Assembly: GCA_035527255.1 (NCBI GenBank)
Contig: DATLAW010000237.1
Location: 13,385 to 77,384, forward strand
Direction of reading: 5' to 3'
Source of the DNA: Thermohalobaculum sp035527255
Lineage (GTDB): Bacteria; Pseudomonadota; Alphaproteobacteria; Rhodobacterales; Rhodobacteraceae
Length of the DNA stretch: 64,000 bases
Numbering within the stretch: position 1 is the stretch's first letter; the number at the start of each line of letters is the position of its first letter. Positions 1 to 8,952 of this stretch are shown piece by piece. Position numbers and translations under genes: made by a program. The notes beneath the pieces were generated by a model. It saw only the letters and a program-made list of their open reading frames with translations, was not told where the DNA came from and made no database searches.

Positions 1-81
1 GCCATTACAGCCTGGAAGGAACGCATCCGGGCGATGCCGCGCTGGAAGCCGCCTTATGATTTGATGCCTGGCAAGAACTGA
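1..81 (+). CDS. C-terminal end of a glutathione S-transferase family protein (partial)
   Basis: Only the last 26 codons are in the window, and the reading frame is open from base 1 to a TGA at 79-81. The tail contains a Trp-rich stretch ending in PYDLMPG. That ending is typical of the C-terminal helix of bacterial glutathione S-transferases, which conjugate or reduce substrates with glutathione in the cytoplasm. The thiolase follows 16 bp later on the same strand, so the two may be co-transcribed. The family call rests on this short tail alone. Confidence 0.55.
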   Translation, partial: AITAWKERIRAMPRWKPPYDLMPGKN

Positions 82-97
82 GACAACGGAGACGCGC

Positions 98-1309
98 ATG
101 ACCGAGGCCTATATCTTCGACGCCGTGCGGACGCCGCGTGGCAAGGGCAAGGCGGATGGCAGCCTGCATGAGGTGACCTCGCTGGCGCTGTCGGCCGGGG
201 TGCTGAATGCGTTGCGCGACCGCAATGAGCTGGACACTTCGCAGGTCGAGGACGTGATCTGGGGTTGCGTCACGCCGGTCGGCGAACAGGGCGGCGAGAT
301 TGCCCGCTCGGCAGTGCTGTATGCCGGGTGGGACGAGGGCGTGCCGGGGCTGCATATCAACCGCTTCTGCGCCAGCGGCCTGGAGGCGGTGAACCTGGCG
401 GCCAATCAGGTGCGCGGCGGCGCCGGTGATCTCTATGTCGCCGGGGGGGTCGAGATGATGTCGCGGGTGCCGATGGGCTCGGACGGGTTCGCCATCGCCA
501 TCGACCCCTATCTGGCGATGAAGACCTATTTCGTGCCGCAGGGCATCTCGGCCGACATCATCGCCACCGAATACGGGTTTTCACGCGACGATGTGGACGC
601 TTACGCGGTGGAAAGCCAAAAGCGCGCCGCGATGGCCTGGGGCGCGGGACGGTTCGCCGGTTCGGTTGTGACGGTGAGCGACCAGAACGGCATCCCGATC
701 CTGAACCGAGATGAGTATATGCGTCCGGGCACTGACATGCAGACCTTGGGGGCGCTGAAGGCGAGCTTCAAGGAAATGGGCGAGGGGATGCCGGGTTTCG
801 ACAAGGTGGCGATCCTGAAATACCCACATCTTGAGCGGATCAATCATGTGCATCACGCCGGCAACTCAAGCGGTATCGTCGATGGGGCGGCGGCGGTGCT
901 GGTCGGATCGAAGGAAGCGGGCCAGCGGCTGGGGCTAAAGCCGCGCGCCCGGATCCGGGCGACCACCAAGATCGGCACCGATCCGACAATCATGCTGACC
1001 GGGCCGGTACCCGCCACCCGCAAGATCCTGGCGGCGGCAGGGATGGCGATTGGTGATATTGATCTGTTCGAGGTCAACGAGGCCTTCGCTTCGGTGGTGC
1101 TGATGTTCATGGCAGAGTTCGACGCCGATCACGGCAAGGTCAACCCCAATGGCGGCGCTATCGCCATGGGGCATCCGCTGGGCGCTACGGGTGCGATGAT
1201 CCTGGGCACCGCGCTGGACGAATTGGAACGCTCGGGCAAGGAGACCGCGTTGATCACGCTGTGTGTCGCCTCCGGCATGGGTGCGGCGACGATTATCGAG
1301 CGGGTGTAG
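98..1309 (+). CDS. Acetyl-CoA C-acetyltransferase / 3-ketoacyl-CoA thiolase
   Basis: A 403-residue cytoplasmic thiolase, full length for the family. It cleaves 3-ketoacyl-CoA with CoA, or condenses two acetyl-CoA. The acyl-carrying Cys91 lies in NRFCASGLEA. NEAFAS and GHPLGATGA follow, the latter with His359, and the second catalytic Cys389 is in CVASGMG near the C-terminus, so all three signatures are intact. Sequence alone does not decide between a beta-oxidation and a biosynthetic thiolase. No phaB or fadB partner is in the window. The ATG follows a GST-like gene by 16 bp, and the 3' end overlaps convergent ispE by 17 bp. Confidence 0.92.
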   Translation: MTEAYIFDAVRTPRGKGKADGSLHEVTSLALSAGVLNALRDRNELDTSQVEDVIWGCVTPVGEQGGEIARSAVLYAGWDEGVPGLHINRFCASGLEAVNLAANQVRGGAGDLYVAGGVEMMSRVPMGSDGFAIAIDPYLAMKTYFVPQGISADIIATEYGFSRDDVDAYAVESQKRAAMAWGAGRFAGSVVTVSDQNGIPILNRDEYMRPGTDMQTLGALKASFKEMGEGMPGFDKVAILKYPHLERINHVHHAGNSSGIVDGAAAVLVGSKEAGQRLGLKPRARIRATTKIGTDPTIMLTGPVPATRKILAAAGMAIGDIDLFEVNEAFASVVLMFMAEFDADHGKVNPNGGAIAMGHPLGATGAMILGTALDELERSGKETALITLCVASGMGAATIIERV

Positions 1310-2192
1310 CCGCAACCGGGGCTGCGACGATCCACCAGCCGGGGCGGGCGCGGCGAAGGCGCTCGGCTTGTGCCACGGCGGTTGCCTGCCTGTCGTGGAG
1401 CGCGAAACAAGTCGCGCCGGAGCCGGACATCCGGGCAATGGGGGCGTCGCCAAGTGCTGTCAGCACCTCGGCAATAACCGGGCAGATCGAGACGGCCGCG
1501 GCCTGAAGATCGTTGCGCTGGCGGGCGAGCCACTCGATCAGTGCCGCGAAGCCCCGCAATCCTGCTGGCGGCGGCGGGCCGGGCGCGTTGTCACGCTGCT
1601 CGACGGCGGCGAACACCGTTCCGGTCGCGACGCCGACCCCCGGATTGACCAGCACCATCCAGAAATTTGGCATCGGCGGCGCCGGGCTCAATCGATCGCC
1701 AATGCCCGCCATCAGGCGAGGTTGTGGCGCGTCCAGGCAAACCGGCACATCGGCACCGAGCGTCAGGGCAAGCCCATGGGGTATGGCGACACCCCATAGC
1801 CGCGACAGTAGCCGCAGCGCCGCCGCCGCGTCGCTCGACCCGCCGCCGATACCGGAGGCGACAGGCAGGTTCTTCTCCAGCCGGAGGGCGGCGTTCGGCG
1901 TCAGCCCATGCGCCGTCGCCAGTGCGCGGGCGGCACGCAGGACCAGATTGTCCGGCTCAGTGGAAAGCCCCGCACTGAAGAAACCAACGATGTTCAGAGA
2001 TAACCCCCGCCCCGGAGCGGTTGACAGCCGGTCGCCGATGGCCGGGAAGACCGCGAGGCTATCCAACAGGTGGTATCCATCCGATTGGCGGCCGCGCAAA
2101 TGCAGGTAGAGGTTAACCTTTGCTGGCGCCGATTCGGTTCTGGCCGCTTCCGCGTCTGCGAACTTCGGGTGCGCGCGTTCCGGAGGCGCCAG
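1293..2192 (-). CDS. ispE: 4-diphosphocytidyl-2-C-methyl-D-erythritol kinase (start codon uncertain)
   Basis: GHMP-family kinase that phosphorylates CDP-methylerythritol in the non-mevalonate isoprenoid pathway. The N-terminal substrate motif APAKVNLYLHL and the ATP-binding glycine loop LPVASGIGGGSSDAA are both present. The first ordinary start codon in frame is a TTG at 2099, but it lies after the N-terminal motif and would remove it. Upstream, the frame is open to a TGA inside the TPR gene and holds no ATG, GTG or TTG. The only Leu codon at a suitable place is CTG at 2192, two bases after the TPR stop, giving 299 residues, a normal length. Either CTG initiation or a sequence error is possible. 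Its 3' end overlaps the convergent thiolase. Confidence 0.9.
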   Translation of the reverse strand: MAPPERAHPKFADAEAARTESAPAKVNLYLHLRGRQSDGYHLLDSLAVFPAIGDRLSTAPGRGLSLNIVGFFSAGLSTEPDNLVLRAARALATAHGLTPNAALRLEKNLPVASGIGGGSSDAAAALRLLSRLWGVAIPHGLALTLGADVPVCLDAPQPRLMAGIGDRLSPAPPMPNFWMVLVNPGVGVATGTVFAAVEQRDNAPGPPPPAGLRGFAALIEWLARQRNDLQAAAVSICPVIAEVLTALGDAPIARMSGSGATCFALHDRQATAVAQAERLRRARPGWWIVAAPVAATPAR

Positions 2193-2193
2193 A

Positions 2194-3999
2194 TCAGCCG
2201 CCGTTGGGTTTGACCTTGGTCGTCGCCCCCTCGCTCTGGATCAGAGACGGATTGTTTGACGCGGCCTCCTCGGCCAGCACGGTGTCAAGACCTTCCTCAA
2301 GCTTATGACGAATCCGGATGGCTTCGGTTTCCTCAGGCTTGAAAGAAAGCGAGCGTTTCCACTGGAACTGAGCCTCGAGATGCCGCCCGATCATCCAAAG
2401 GGCGTCACCGAAGTGGTCGTTGATCACCGGATCGACCGGCTTCAATTGGACGGCCTTCTCGAGATGTTCGACGGCACCGGCGTAGTCGCCAAGGCGGTAA
2501 AGGACCCACCCCAGGCTATCGACGATGTAGCCGTCATCAGGACGCTGCTCGACGGCCTTCTCGATCATGGCCTGGGCCTCGACGAGATTTGTCCCCATCT
2601 CGACCCAGCTATAGCCGAGATAGTTCAGCACCAATGGCTGATCGGGTTCGAGCTCCAACGCCTTGAGAAAATCGGCCTCGGCCCGCGGCCACTGCTTGGA
2701 CCGCTCGAACGCGATGGCACGCTGATAGAATAACGGCCAGTGGCGGCGTTCGGGGTGGGAGACCAGTGCAAGGGCACCATCATAAGCCGCACCCGCCTCG
2801 GCAAACTGTTCGTTCTGGCGCAACATGTCGCCGAGCGAGGTGTGCCCCTCGATCCAGCGTGGATGAGCCAAGACGGTATCCTGCAATGCGGCGATACCCT
2901 CATCGACGCGCCCGGCCGCTTGCATTGACTCGGCCCGGGCGATTTCGGCCTCGAGGGCCTCGGGTTGGTCAGCCGGAATTGCCTCGTAGGCGGAAATTGC
3001 AAGGTCGTACTGCTTTTGGGATTGCATGATCCCGGCGACCAGGAGCCGCGCCTCGATCAAATCCGGATTGAGGTAGGTCGCGAGTTGGGCATAGGCCAGA
3101 CCGATCTGCCAATTTGCGCCGCGTGCCAGGTAGCCGGCGACGCCGTAAAGCGATTCAGCGGCTCCCTCGGTTCCGGTCTTGACAACCGGTCCCGGGATCT
3201 TGCCGGCCTCAAGGTCACGCGCAAGCAACTCAAGCCGCCGGTCGCCATAGGTTTGCGCCAATCGCTCGGCCAGCGCGGCGCGCGCCTCGTCGATCCGATC
3301 GAGCCGTGCCAGCACACCGGCACGAATGCGAGTGAGCCGCAGGGTGGCGTTGCCGGAGCGTTCGGTTGCTCGGTCGATGGCGACGATGGCTTCGGCGTCA
3401 CGGCCTGATGCGGATTCCAACAGGCCAAGATGAAAAGCAACGACTATCTCACCGGCTGAGCCGCCGGTTCCGGCAGTTTCCAGCGCGGTCAGCAGATCCC
3501 GCGCTGTGTCGATTTCGCCTTCGTCGAAGGCTGCCCAAACATCGATCAGCTGGCCGACGAATGGCCCGGCATCGGTGGTCCTGGTAGCGAGGAGACTGCG
3601 CGCCTGGAGCGGATCGTTGCGCTTGAGCGCGTCGGCTGCCTCGAGCAGAACTCCAAGATGATGCCCTGGCCGGAGCGCGTCGAGCCGCCGTGCCACCGGG
3701 ATTGCGCGTTCGATCTGACCGGAGGCGATCTGATACGTGACGGTGCGCTCCATCAGGTCGGCATTCGCGGTATCGCGGGTCAGCGCCTGGGTATAGAGCC
3801 GGGCGGCCTCGGCGATATCACCGCGACGGGCGGCACTTTCAGCCGCCAGATAGGGGCCTGCAATGCCGTTAAGGCCTTGGGCGGAGGCTGGAATCGCCGT
3901 GGGCAACATCAACGCAATTGACAGCGCGAGCGGCGCCAGTGCACGCCAGGTCAAGCCCGGGATCAGGGTGGAACGTTTGTCGGCCAAGTCAGCCTCCAT
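2194..3999 (-). CDS. Exported tetratricopeptide repeat protein
   Basis: About 601 residues. The chosen ATG is followed by a basic stretch, a hydrophobic segment (LALSIALMLPTAIPASAQ) and a likely signal peptidase site, so the protein is probably periplasmic. The frame is open further upstream to 4104, but starting there would put a long polar leader before the signal peptide. The rest is helical TPR repeats, clearest in the last third (for example QPLVLNYLGYSWVEMG and YIVDSLGWVLYRLGDYAGAVEHLEKA). TPR proteins are protein-binding scaffolds, and the partner cannot be told. ispE follows immediately on the same strand, so the two probably form an operon. Confidence 0.85.
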   Translation of the reverse strand: MEADLADKRSTLIPGLTWRALAPLALSIALMLPTAIPASAQGLNGIAGPYLAAESAARRGDIAEAARLYTQALTRDTANADLMERTVTYQIASGQIERAIPVARRLDALRPGHHLGVLLEAADALKRNDPLQARSLLATRTTDAGPFVGQLIDVWAAFDEGEIDTARDLLTALETAGTGGSAGEIVVAFHLGLLESASGRDAEAIVAIDRATERSGNATLRLTRIRAGVLARLDRIDEARAALAERLAQTYGDRRLELLARDLEAGKIPGPVVKTGTEGAAESLYGVAGYLARGANWQIGLAYAQLATYLNPDLIEARLLVAGIMQSQKQYDLAISAYEAIPADQPEALEAEIARAESMQAAGRVDEGIAALQDTVLAHPRWIEGHTSLGDMLRQNEQFAEAGAAYDGALALVSHPERRHWPLFYQRAIAFERSKQWPRAEADFLKALELEPDQPLVLNYLGYSWVEMGTNLVEAQAMIEKAVEQRPDDGYIVDSLGWVLYRLGDYAGAVEHLEKAVQLKPVDPVINDHFGDALWMIGRHLEAQFQWKRSLSFKPEETEAIRIRHKLEEGLDTVLAEEAASNNPSLIQSEGATTKVKPNGG

Positions 4000-4128
4000 G
4001 AAGGTAGGATCGGGCGTTGAAGGGCAGCGCCGATCAGTCTCGAACATTATGCCTGCGCATTGTGGCACATTAGAGGTTGCGGTAGGCCGGATGCAATTGC
4101 CCAATATATAGCTGTGAACAAGAACGGT

Positions 4129-5244
4129 TCAACCGATGCGGCCAAGCCACGCTGATATAGCCGGCGCGACCATTTGCTGGGCGCGGCGCGAGACGAATAC
4201 TCCGACGTGGCCGGTCGGGATCTCCAGCTCCTGATAATCGCGGCCGGCGAGGATGCCGCCCAAAGCCCGGCTGCACGGCGGCGGGATGATGTGATCCTCG
4301 GCGCCGAAGATATTTAGCACCGGGCATTCGATTGCCGCCAAATCGACAGCCTCGCCAGCGACGTGAAATTCGCCCCGAACCAAACGGTTTTCCAGATAAA
4401 GCCCAATCAGCCATTCCTTTGCGGCGGCACCTGGGTGGTCGGGGCGGTCAGCAAGCCACTTTTCCATACGCAGAAAGGTCTCCAGCGCCTCGGCATCGTC
4501 GGCGAGATCGACCAGGCCAGAGGTGTATTTCGCCAAGGTCCGGGCCGGGGTGAGCTGTTGGAAAAGAGCCCCGGTGAGTTGGCCGGAGAGATTGCCGCAC
4601 TCGTCGATCAGGTCGGCGAGCAACTGGGCCGGCAAGCTGCGGACCCAGACGTTCAGCAGACCTTGATCCGGCGTCGGATCCAATATGTCGGCGTGGAAGT
4701 CGATCGGCGTCACGGTCAGGACCAGACCCAGGACAGTATCCGGATGTCGCGCGGCGTGGCAGGCCGCAAAGACGCCCCCCTGGCAGATCCCAAACAACGC
4801 CACCTTGCGCGCGCCGCTGGTGGTACGGATAGCGGCGATCGCGTCGCCAAGATGGAACTCGGCATAGTCGGTGAAATCGTTGAACTGATCTGCCCGGCCC
4901 GGATTCCCCCAATCGATGACATAGAGGTCGATCCCCGCACCGAGCAGGCGCGCGACCAGCGAGCGGCCGGGTTCAAGATCGGTCATGCTTTGGCGCCCGA
5001 TCAACCCGTGCATGATCAACATCGGGCCCAGCGGTAGAGCATCGCTTGCGATGGGACGGTAGCGATAGAGGCGGATCTTGCCGTCACGCCAGATCTCGTC
5101 CTTGGGCGTGGTGGCGATCTCGATTGTGCTGCCACCTTTGGTGGCGGCGAGACGCTGGCCCAGTTTGATCGCTCGCTCGGCGATTGCTCGCAGGTCGGTT
5201 GCGCCGAATTCGGGCATTCCGAACCGATCTTGCCCGGCGCTCAT
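4129..5244 (-). CDS. phaC: Class III polyhydroxyalkanoate synthase catalytic subunit PhaC
   Basis: 371 residues, the short length typical of class III synthases. The enzyme polymerises (R)-3-hydroxyacyl-CoA into PHA granules. The lipase-like box FGICQGG places the nucleophile at Cys154. Asp317 in FGAEDH and His346 in PTGHVG complete the triad expected from Allochromatium PhaC. It is translationally coupled to phaE, with ATG and TGA overlapping by four bases. Class I enzymes, usual in alphaproteobacteria, are about 580-600 residues and have no PhaE, so this pair is distinctive. No phasin, phaA, phaB or phaR is adjacent. Confidence 0.93.
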   Translation of the reverse strand: MSAGQDRFGMPEFGATDLRAIAERAIKLGQRLAATKGGSTIEIATTPKDEIWRDGKIRLYRYRPIASDALPLGPMLIMHGLIGRQSMTDLEPGRSLVARLLGAGIDLYVIDWGNPGRADQFNDFTDYAEFHLGDAIAAIRTTSGARKVALFGICQGGVFAACHAARHPDTVLGLVLTVTPIDFHADILDPTPDQGLLNVWVRSLPAQLLADLIDECGNLSGQLTGALFQQLTPARTLAKYTSGLVDLADDAEALETFLRMEKWLADRPDHPGAAAKEWLIGLYLENRLVRGEFHVAGEAVDLAAIECPVLNIFGAEDHIIPPPCSRALGGILAGRDYQELEIPTGHVGVFVSRRAQQMVAPAISAWLGRIG

Positions 5245-5969
5245 TTGCCGTCGTCCAGCCGGGTGTGCAACGCCCGGAGATCGCGCTTCAGACCATGAAT
5301 CGTTTGGTGCAGATCATCGACTTCCGCTCGGGTCGGCAATCCTAGCATCTCGGCAATCCGCCCAATCCGCCCACGCAGAAATGCCGAGCAGTCGAGCCGG
5401 GTGCGGATCAGGTCGCGCTGGGCGGCAAGGAACTCGTCGGAACGCTGCGCCATTGCCAGCTCCGCGCTCGCCGCCCTCTGCCACCGGGTCTGGATCACCT
5501 CCCAGCCGGGGAGCCCGTCGCTGGTGGGGCCAGGTTGGCCGTAGTCTTGGGCCATTTCCTCGGTGAACCGCTTGAACGCCTTCAGCCATGCCGCACCTAT
5601 CACGGTGCGATAGCGCTCCAGCGCTGTGGCGTAGGCGATCCATTGCCGTGAGGCGGTCAGCGCGTCGCGTTCCTCGCGCCAGAGATCGGTGCCGTCGGCG
5701 GCTCCAAACCAGCGCCAAAGATCGCCGAAACCACTGCTCCCCGCCGCATCAAGCCAACCGACCGGATCAAACGGACCGCCCTGCGCCCCCGTGGAACTGG
5801 CCTCGGCATAGGTCTGGGCGAAACGGTTCCAGGCGGCAAAAAGGGCGGCGCATTTCTCCTTCAGCGACTCGGCTATCAGTGAATTCGAGGGATCAGCGGC
5901 GAAGAACGCCCGGCTGCTCGCCAGCCAGATTTGGAACAGATCTTGATCAGCCGTTCCGCGATCAGACAT
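5241..5969 (-). CDS. phaE: Class III PHA synthase subunit PhaE
   Basis: 242 residues, immediately upstream of and overlapping phaC. PhaE is the non-catalytic partner required by class III synthases. The C-terminal part matches the conserved PhaE block: a helical segment, then LPTRAEVDDLHQ and a charged coiled-coil end. The middle is Trp-rich (WLDAAGSSGFGDLWRWFG) and low in conservation, as in other PhaE proteins. Identification relies on this C-terminal motif and on the gene order with a short cysteine-type PhaC. The upstream region to the DUF2199 gene is only 87 bp, so the promoter is probably there or further upstream. Confidence 0.88.
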   Translation of the reverse strand: MSDRGTADQDLFQIWLASSRAFFAADPSNSLIAESLKEKCAALFAAWNRFAQTYAEASSTGAQGGPFDPVGWLDAAGSSGFGDLWRWFGAADGTDLWREERDALTASRQWIAYATALERYRTVIGAAWLKAFKRFTEEMAQDYGQPGPTSDGLPGWEVIQTRWQRAASAELAMAQRSDEFLAAQRDLIRTRLDCSAFLRGRIGRIAEMLGLPTRAEVDDLHQTIHGLKRDLRALHTRLDDGK

Positions 5970-6056
5970 AGACGCGCCCCTTCAACCCGAACCTCCGGGC
6001 GGGTCGAGCGTAGTGCGGAAATTGGTCTAACGGAACCAAATCCTGCCCGGCCCAGG

Positions 6057-6596
6057 TCAGGCGCGCCCAGAACAGGGCATGATCTCGCCCAGCAGGGCGA
6101 TCAATCGGTCGCTATCGATGCCTTCAGTCTGATCAACATAGAGCGGATGACTGGCCGCTTCGTCCCAGAGCCGGAGCAGAGGCCTTTGGTTGCCATCCTG
6201 GGGCAAAACATCCGCCTTGAGGTCGAGAGTGTCCTGGTAGGCAGGCAGCCGGTTGGCGAGGTAGCCGAACATCGGATCGATCTTGCTCTGATCGGCGTCG
6301 CTGTAGGTGTCAGAGTAACGCCTGAAACTCGTCTCGCTGAGCGAAGACCAGATGCCAATCCCGAAGCCGTCTGTCACTCCCCCGACAGGAATTAGCAGGA
6401 GGCAACGGATGAAGTAGCTGGGTTGCCCCGCGATCTCCATCGAGCACCTGTCGCTATCCTTGGCCAGAACCTTGAATTCAGGGTCACCGCCCGTTGCCCA
6501 ATGATAGTGGATCGGCGCATCGAAACAAAAGTCGGGGACGCCGCGTTTGCGCTCGCCACAGCAAGTGCAGGTCCATTCCCATTGCGATAAGTCCAT
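6057..6596 (-). CDS. DUF2199 domain protein
   Basis: 179 residues of unknown function. The N-terminus has a zinc-ribbon-like CTCCGERKRGVP with paired cysteines, followed by a segment with aromatic and His residues (APIHYHW). A conserved centre follows (FGIGIWSSLSETSFRRY) and then a region near LKADVLPQDG, the layout I recognise for DUF2199. There is no signal peptide or membrane segment, so it is probably cytoplasmic. Its stop lies 87 bp upstream of phaE. The hydroxyacid dehydrogenase gene starts upstream on the same strand, with its stop 20 bp from this start, so the two may share a transcript. Confidence 0.8.
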   Translation of the reverse strand: MDLSQWEWTCTCCGERKRGVPDFCFDAPIHYHWATGGDPEFKVLAKDSDRCSMEIAGQPSYFIRCLLLIPVGGVTDGFGIGIWSSLSETSFRRYSDTYSDADQSKIDPMFGYLANRLPAYQDTLDLKADVLPQDGNQRPLLRLWDEAASHPLYVDQTEGIDSDRLIALLGEIMPCSGRA

Positions 6597-6616
6597 CTCG
6601 ATCTCCGCGCCGGATC

Positions 6617-7600
6617 TTACAGCATCGATGGCAACACCTGGTCGGGCGGGCGGTGACCGTCGGCAAAGGTTTTGATGTTGATGATGACCTTCTCGCCCAT
6701 CTCGGCCCGGCCCTCCTCGGTTGCCGAGCCCATATGCGGCAATAGCATAACATTTGGCAAACCCATCAGGCGCGGATTTACCGCCGGTGCATGCTCGAAC
6801 ACGTCGAGGCCGGCACCGGCGAGTTCGCCGCGCACCAGCATCCGGGTCAGGGCATTCTCATCGATTATTTCGCCGCGCGCGGTGTTGACGATGTAAGCGG
6901 CCGGTTTCATCAGCTTCAGCCGCCGGGCCGAGAGCAGATGGAATGTCGCCGGCGTGTGCGGACAATTGACGCTGAGGATATCGACGCGGGCGAGCATCTG
7001 GTCGAGGCTCTCCCAGTAAGTCGCGTCGAGTTCGGTCTCGATGTCCTCATGCAGACGGCGGCGGTTGTGGTAGTGGATCTGCAGCCCAAACGCCCGCGCC
7101 CGGCGCGCCACCGCCTGGCCGATCCGGCCCATGCCGAGGATACCGAGCCGCTTACCCCAGATGCGATGGCCCATGATCGCGGTCGGCGACCAGCCCTGCC
7201 AGTCGCCGGACTGGATCAGCCCCATGCCCTCCTTGATCCGGCGCGGCACGGCGAGGATCAGGGCCATGGTCATGTCGGCGGTGTCCTCGGTCAGGACGCC
7301 TGGGGTGTTGGAGACCAGGATGCCGCGCCGCCGGGCGGTCTCGACGTCGATATGGTCGAACCCGGCGCCGTAATTGGCGATCAGCTTCAGCCGCTCGCCC
7401 GCCTGGGCCAGCAGCTTCTGGTCGATCCGGTCGGTGACCGTGGGCACCAGAACGTCCGCCGTGGCGATCGCCCGGCCGAGATCGGTCTGGGACATGGCGG
7501 TGTCGGTGTTGTTGAGCTGGACCTCGAACAGTTCGCGCATCCGGGTCTCGACCGCCTCGGGCAGCTTGCGCGTGACGACGACAAGACGTTTGCGGGGCAT
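6617..7600 (-). CDS. D-isomer-specific 2-hydroxyacid dehydrogenase (glyoxylate/hydroxypyruvate reductase-like)
   Basis: 327 residues of the D-2-hydroxyacid dehydrogenase family, which interconverts 2-hydroxy acids and 2-oxo acids with NAD(P)H. The NAD-binding glycine motif is LGILGMGRIGQAVARRA. The catalytic Arg is in NTARGEIIDE, and the catalytic His is in LLPHMGSATEE with the family's Glu before it. The N-terminal part matches glyoxylate reductase/GyaR-like members (MPRKRLVVVTRKLPE). Substrate cannot be settled from sequence. Glyoxylate/hydroxypyruvate is the best guess, and a phosphoglycerate dehydrogenase role is unlikely because there is no ACT domain. Confidence 0.88.
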   Translation of the reverse strand: MPRKRLVVVTRKLPEAVETRMRELFEVQLNNTDTAMSQTDLGRAIATADVLVPTVTDRIDQKLLAQAGERLKLIANYGAGFDHIDVETARRRGILVSNTPGVLTEDTADMTMALILAVPRRIKEGMGLIQSGDWQGWSPTAIMGHRIWGKRLGILGMGRIGQAVARRARAFGLQIHYHNRRRLHEDIETELDATYWESLDQMLARVDILSVNCPHTPATFHLLSARRLKLMKPAAYIVNTARGEIIDENALTRMLVRGELAGAGLDVFEHAPAVNPRLMGLPNVMLLPHMGSATEEGRAEMGEKVIINIKTFADGHRPPDQVLPSML

Positions 7601-7773
7601 GGGCAGAAATCCTTTTCGCTAGGGCCTGTCTCCGTGATAGAATCTCGCGAGCGGGGATTGAAGGGCAAATGTCCGATCCTCGGTAAAAATGATTGGGGCA
7701 CATAAAGGACCGGAGCAATCCGGCGGGTCAGTGAACGCCTCCGGCAGCGGACGGCGATACAAGGCAGGGCGGA

Positions 7774-8319
7774 ATGTGGATATTCGCACGGGTTTCACCG
7801 GGCATCGCGACTTTGCATGTGGCTTTGGCGTTGGTCATCGCGTTGGCGGGGCCCGTTGGGGCGCGGGCGCAAACGGTCGTTGGGGACGCGGTTGGACCGG
7901 AAACCAATCTACCGATTCCACGCTTTGTCTCGCTGCGAGGCGGTGAGGTGAATGTGCGCCGGGGGCCGGGGCTCGATTATCGCATCGACTGGGTGTTTCA
8001 GCGTCGCGGTCTGCCGGTGCGGGTTATCGACGAATATGGCAACTGGCGCCGGATCGCCGACTCGGACGATGCTGGGGGTTGGGTCTATCACGCCCTGCTG
8101 ACAGCAAAGCGCATGGCACTAATAACCGCGCCCGAGGTACATTTCCGGGCCGAGCCCGAGGAAAGCGCCGCAGCCACGGCCAAGGCTGAACAGGGCGTGG
8201 TAACGCATCTGCTGCAATGCCAACCGGACTGGTGCCGGGTCGAAGCCGAGGGCACCGAAGGCTGGGTCCGCAAGACCGCGATTTGGGGTGTGGAGCCTGG
8301 CGAGGTGTTTGGGGATTGA
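7774..8319 (+). CDS. Exported bacterial SH3-domain protein
   Basis: 181 residues. An N-terminal signal peptide (LHVALALVIALAGPVGARA) is followed by two SH3-like modules. The first is in FVSLRGGEVNVRRGPG and DYRIDWVFQRRGLPV, and the second ends in DWCRVEAEGTEGWVRK. Periplasmic SH3b proteins of this kind usually bind peptidoglycan, and the role here is unknown. The gene is divergent from the hydroxyacid dehydrogenase, with 173 bp between the two starts. lemA begins 69 bp downstream on the same strand. Confidence 0.85.
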   Translation: MWIFARVSPGIATLHVALALVIALAGPVGARAQTVVGDAVGPETNLPIPRFVSLRGGEVNVRRGPGLDYRIDWVFQRRGLPVRVIDEYGNWRRIADSDDAGGWVYHALLTAKRMALITAPEVHFRAEPEESAAATAKAEQGVVTHLLQCQPDWCRVEAEGTEGWVRKTAIWGVEPGEVFGD

Positions 8320-8388
8320 GGGGATTTTCTGGTGCTTTGGCGGAAGCGCTGCATAGAATGTCATTTAACAAAAAGGACGGAGACGGCG

Positions 8389-8952
8389 ATGTCTATTATT
8401 CTCTACATCCTGCTGGCAGCGGTCGTTCTGATCCCGCTTTACGGGATCATCCTCTACAATGCGCTGGTAAGATCGCGGAACATGGTGGAGGAGGGCTGGA
8501 GCGGCATCGACGTGCAGCTCAAGCGCCGGGCCGACCTGATCCCCAATCTGCTCGAAACGGTCAAGGGATATGCGGCGCACGAGAAGGACGTTCTCGAGGA
8601 GGTGACACGCGCGCGGGCCGGGGCAGCCTCGGCGACCAGCGTGGGTGCGGCCCAACAGGCGGAGAATGTCCTTACGTCGGCCCTGCGCCAGCTATTTGCC
8701 GTCGCCGAGGCCTATCCGGACCTCAAGGCCGATGGGAACTTCCAGCAGCTTCAGTCCCAGCTCGCCGAGGTCGAGGACGACGTCCAGAAGGCGCGGCGCT
8801 ACTACAATGGCGCCGTGCGCCAGCTAAACACCTCGGTCGAGGTGTTTCCCAGCAACATCGTCGCCTCGCAGTTCAGGTTCGAGCAGGCGGATTACTTTGA
8901 GATCGAGGATCCGCATAGCCGCGAGGTGCCGAAGATCGACTTCGGATCGTGA
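8389..8952 (+). CDS. lemA: LemA family membrane protein
   Basis: 187 residues from the ATG at 8389, which is preceded by an AAGGACGGAG ribosome-binding site. An upstream in-frame start would add a polar leader before the membrane helix. One N-terminal transmembrane segment (IILYILLAAVVLIPLYGI) is followed by the LemA core: NALVRSRNMVEEGWSGIDVQLKRR, then LIPNLLETVKGYAAHE, and near the end RRYYNGAVRQLN and FPSNIVA. LemA proteins have long helical domains outside the membrane and an ill-defined envelope role. The gene overlaps the DUF2207 gene by four bases, a pairing that recurs in many bacteria. Confidence 0.92.
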   Translation: MSIILYILLAAVVLIPLYGIILYNALVRSRNMVEEGWSGIDVQLKRRADLIPNLLETVKGYAAHEKDVLEEVTRARAGAASATSVGAAQQAENVLTSALRQLFAVAEAYPDLKADGNFQQLQSQLAEVEDDVQKARRYYNGAVRQLNTSVEVFPSNIVASQFRFEQADYFEIEDPHSREVPKIDFGS

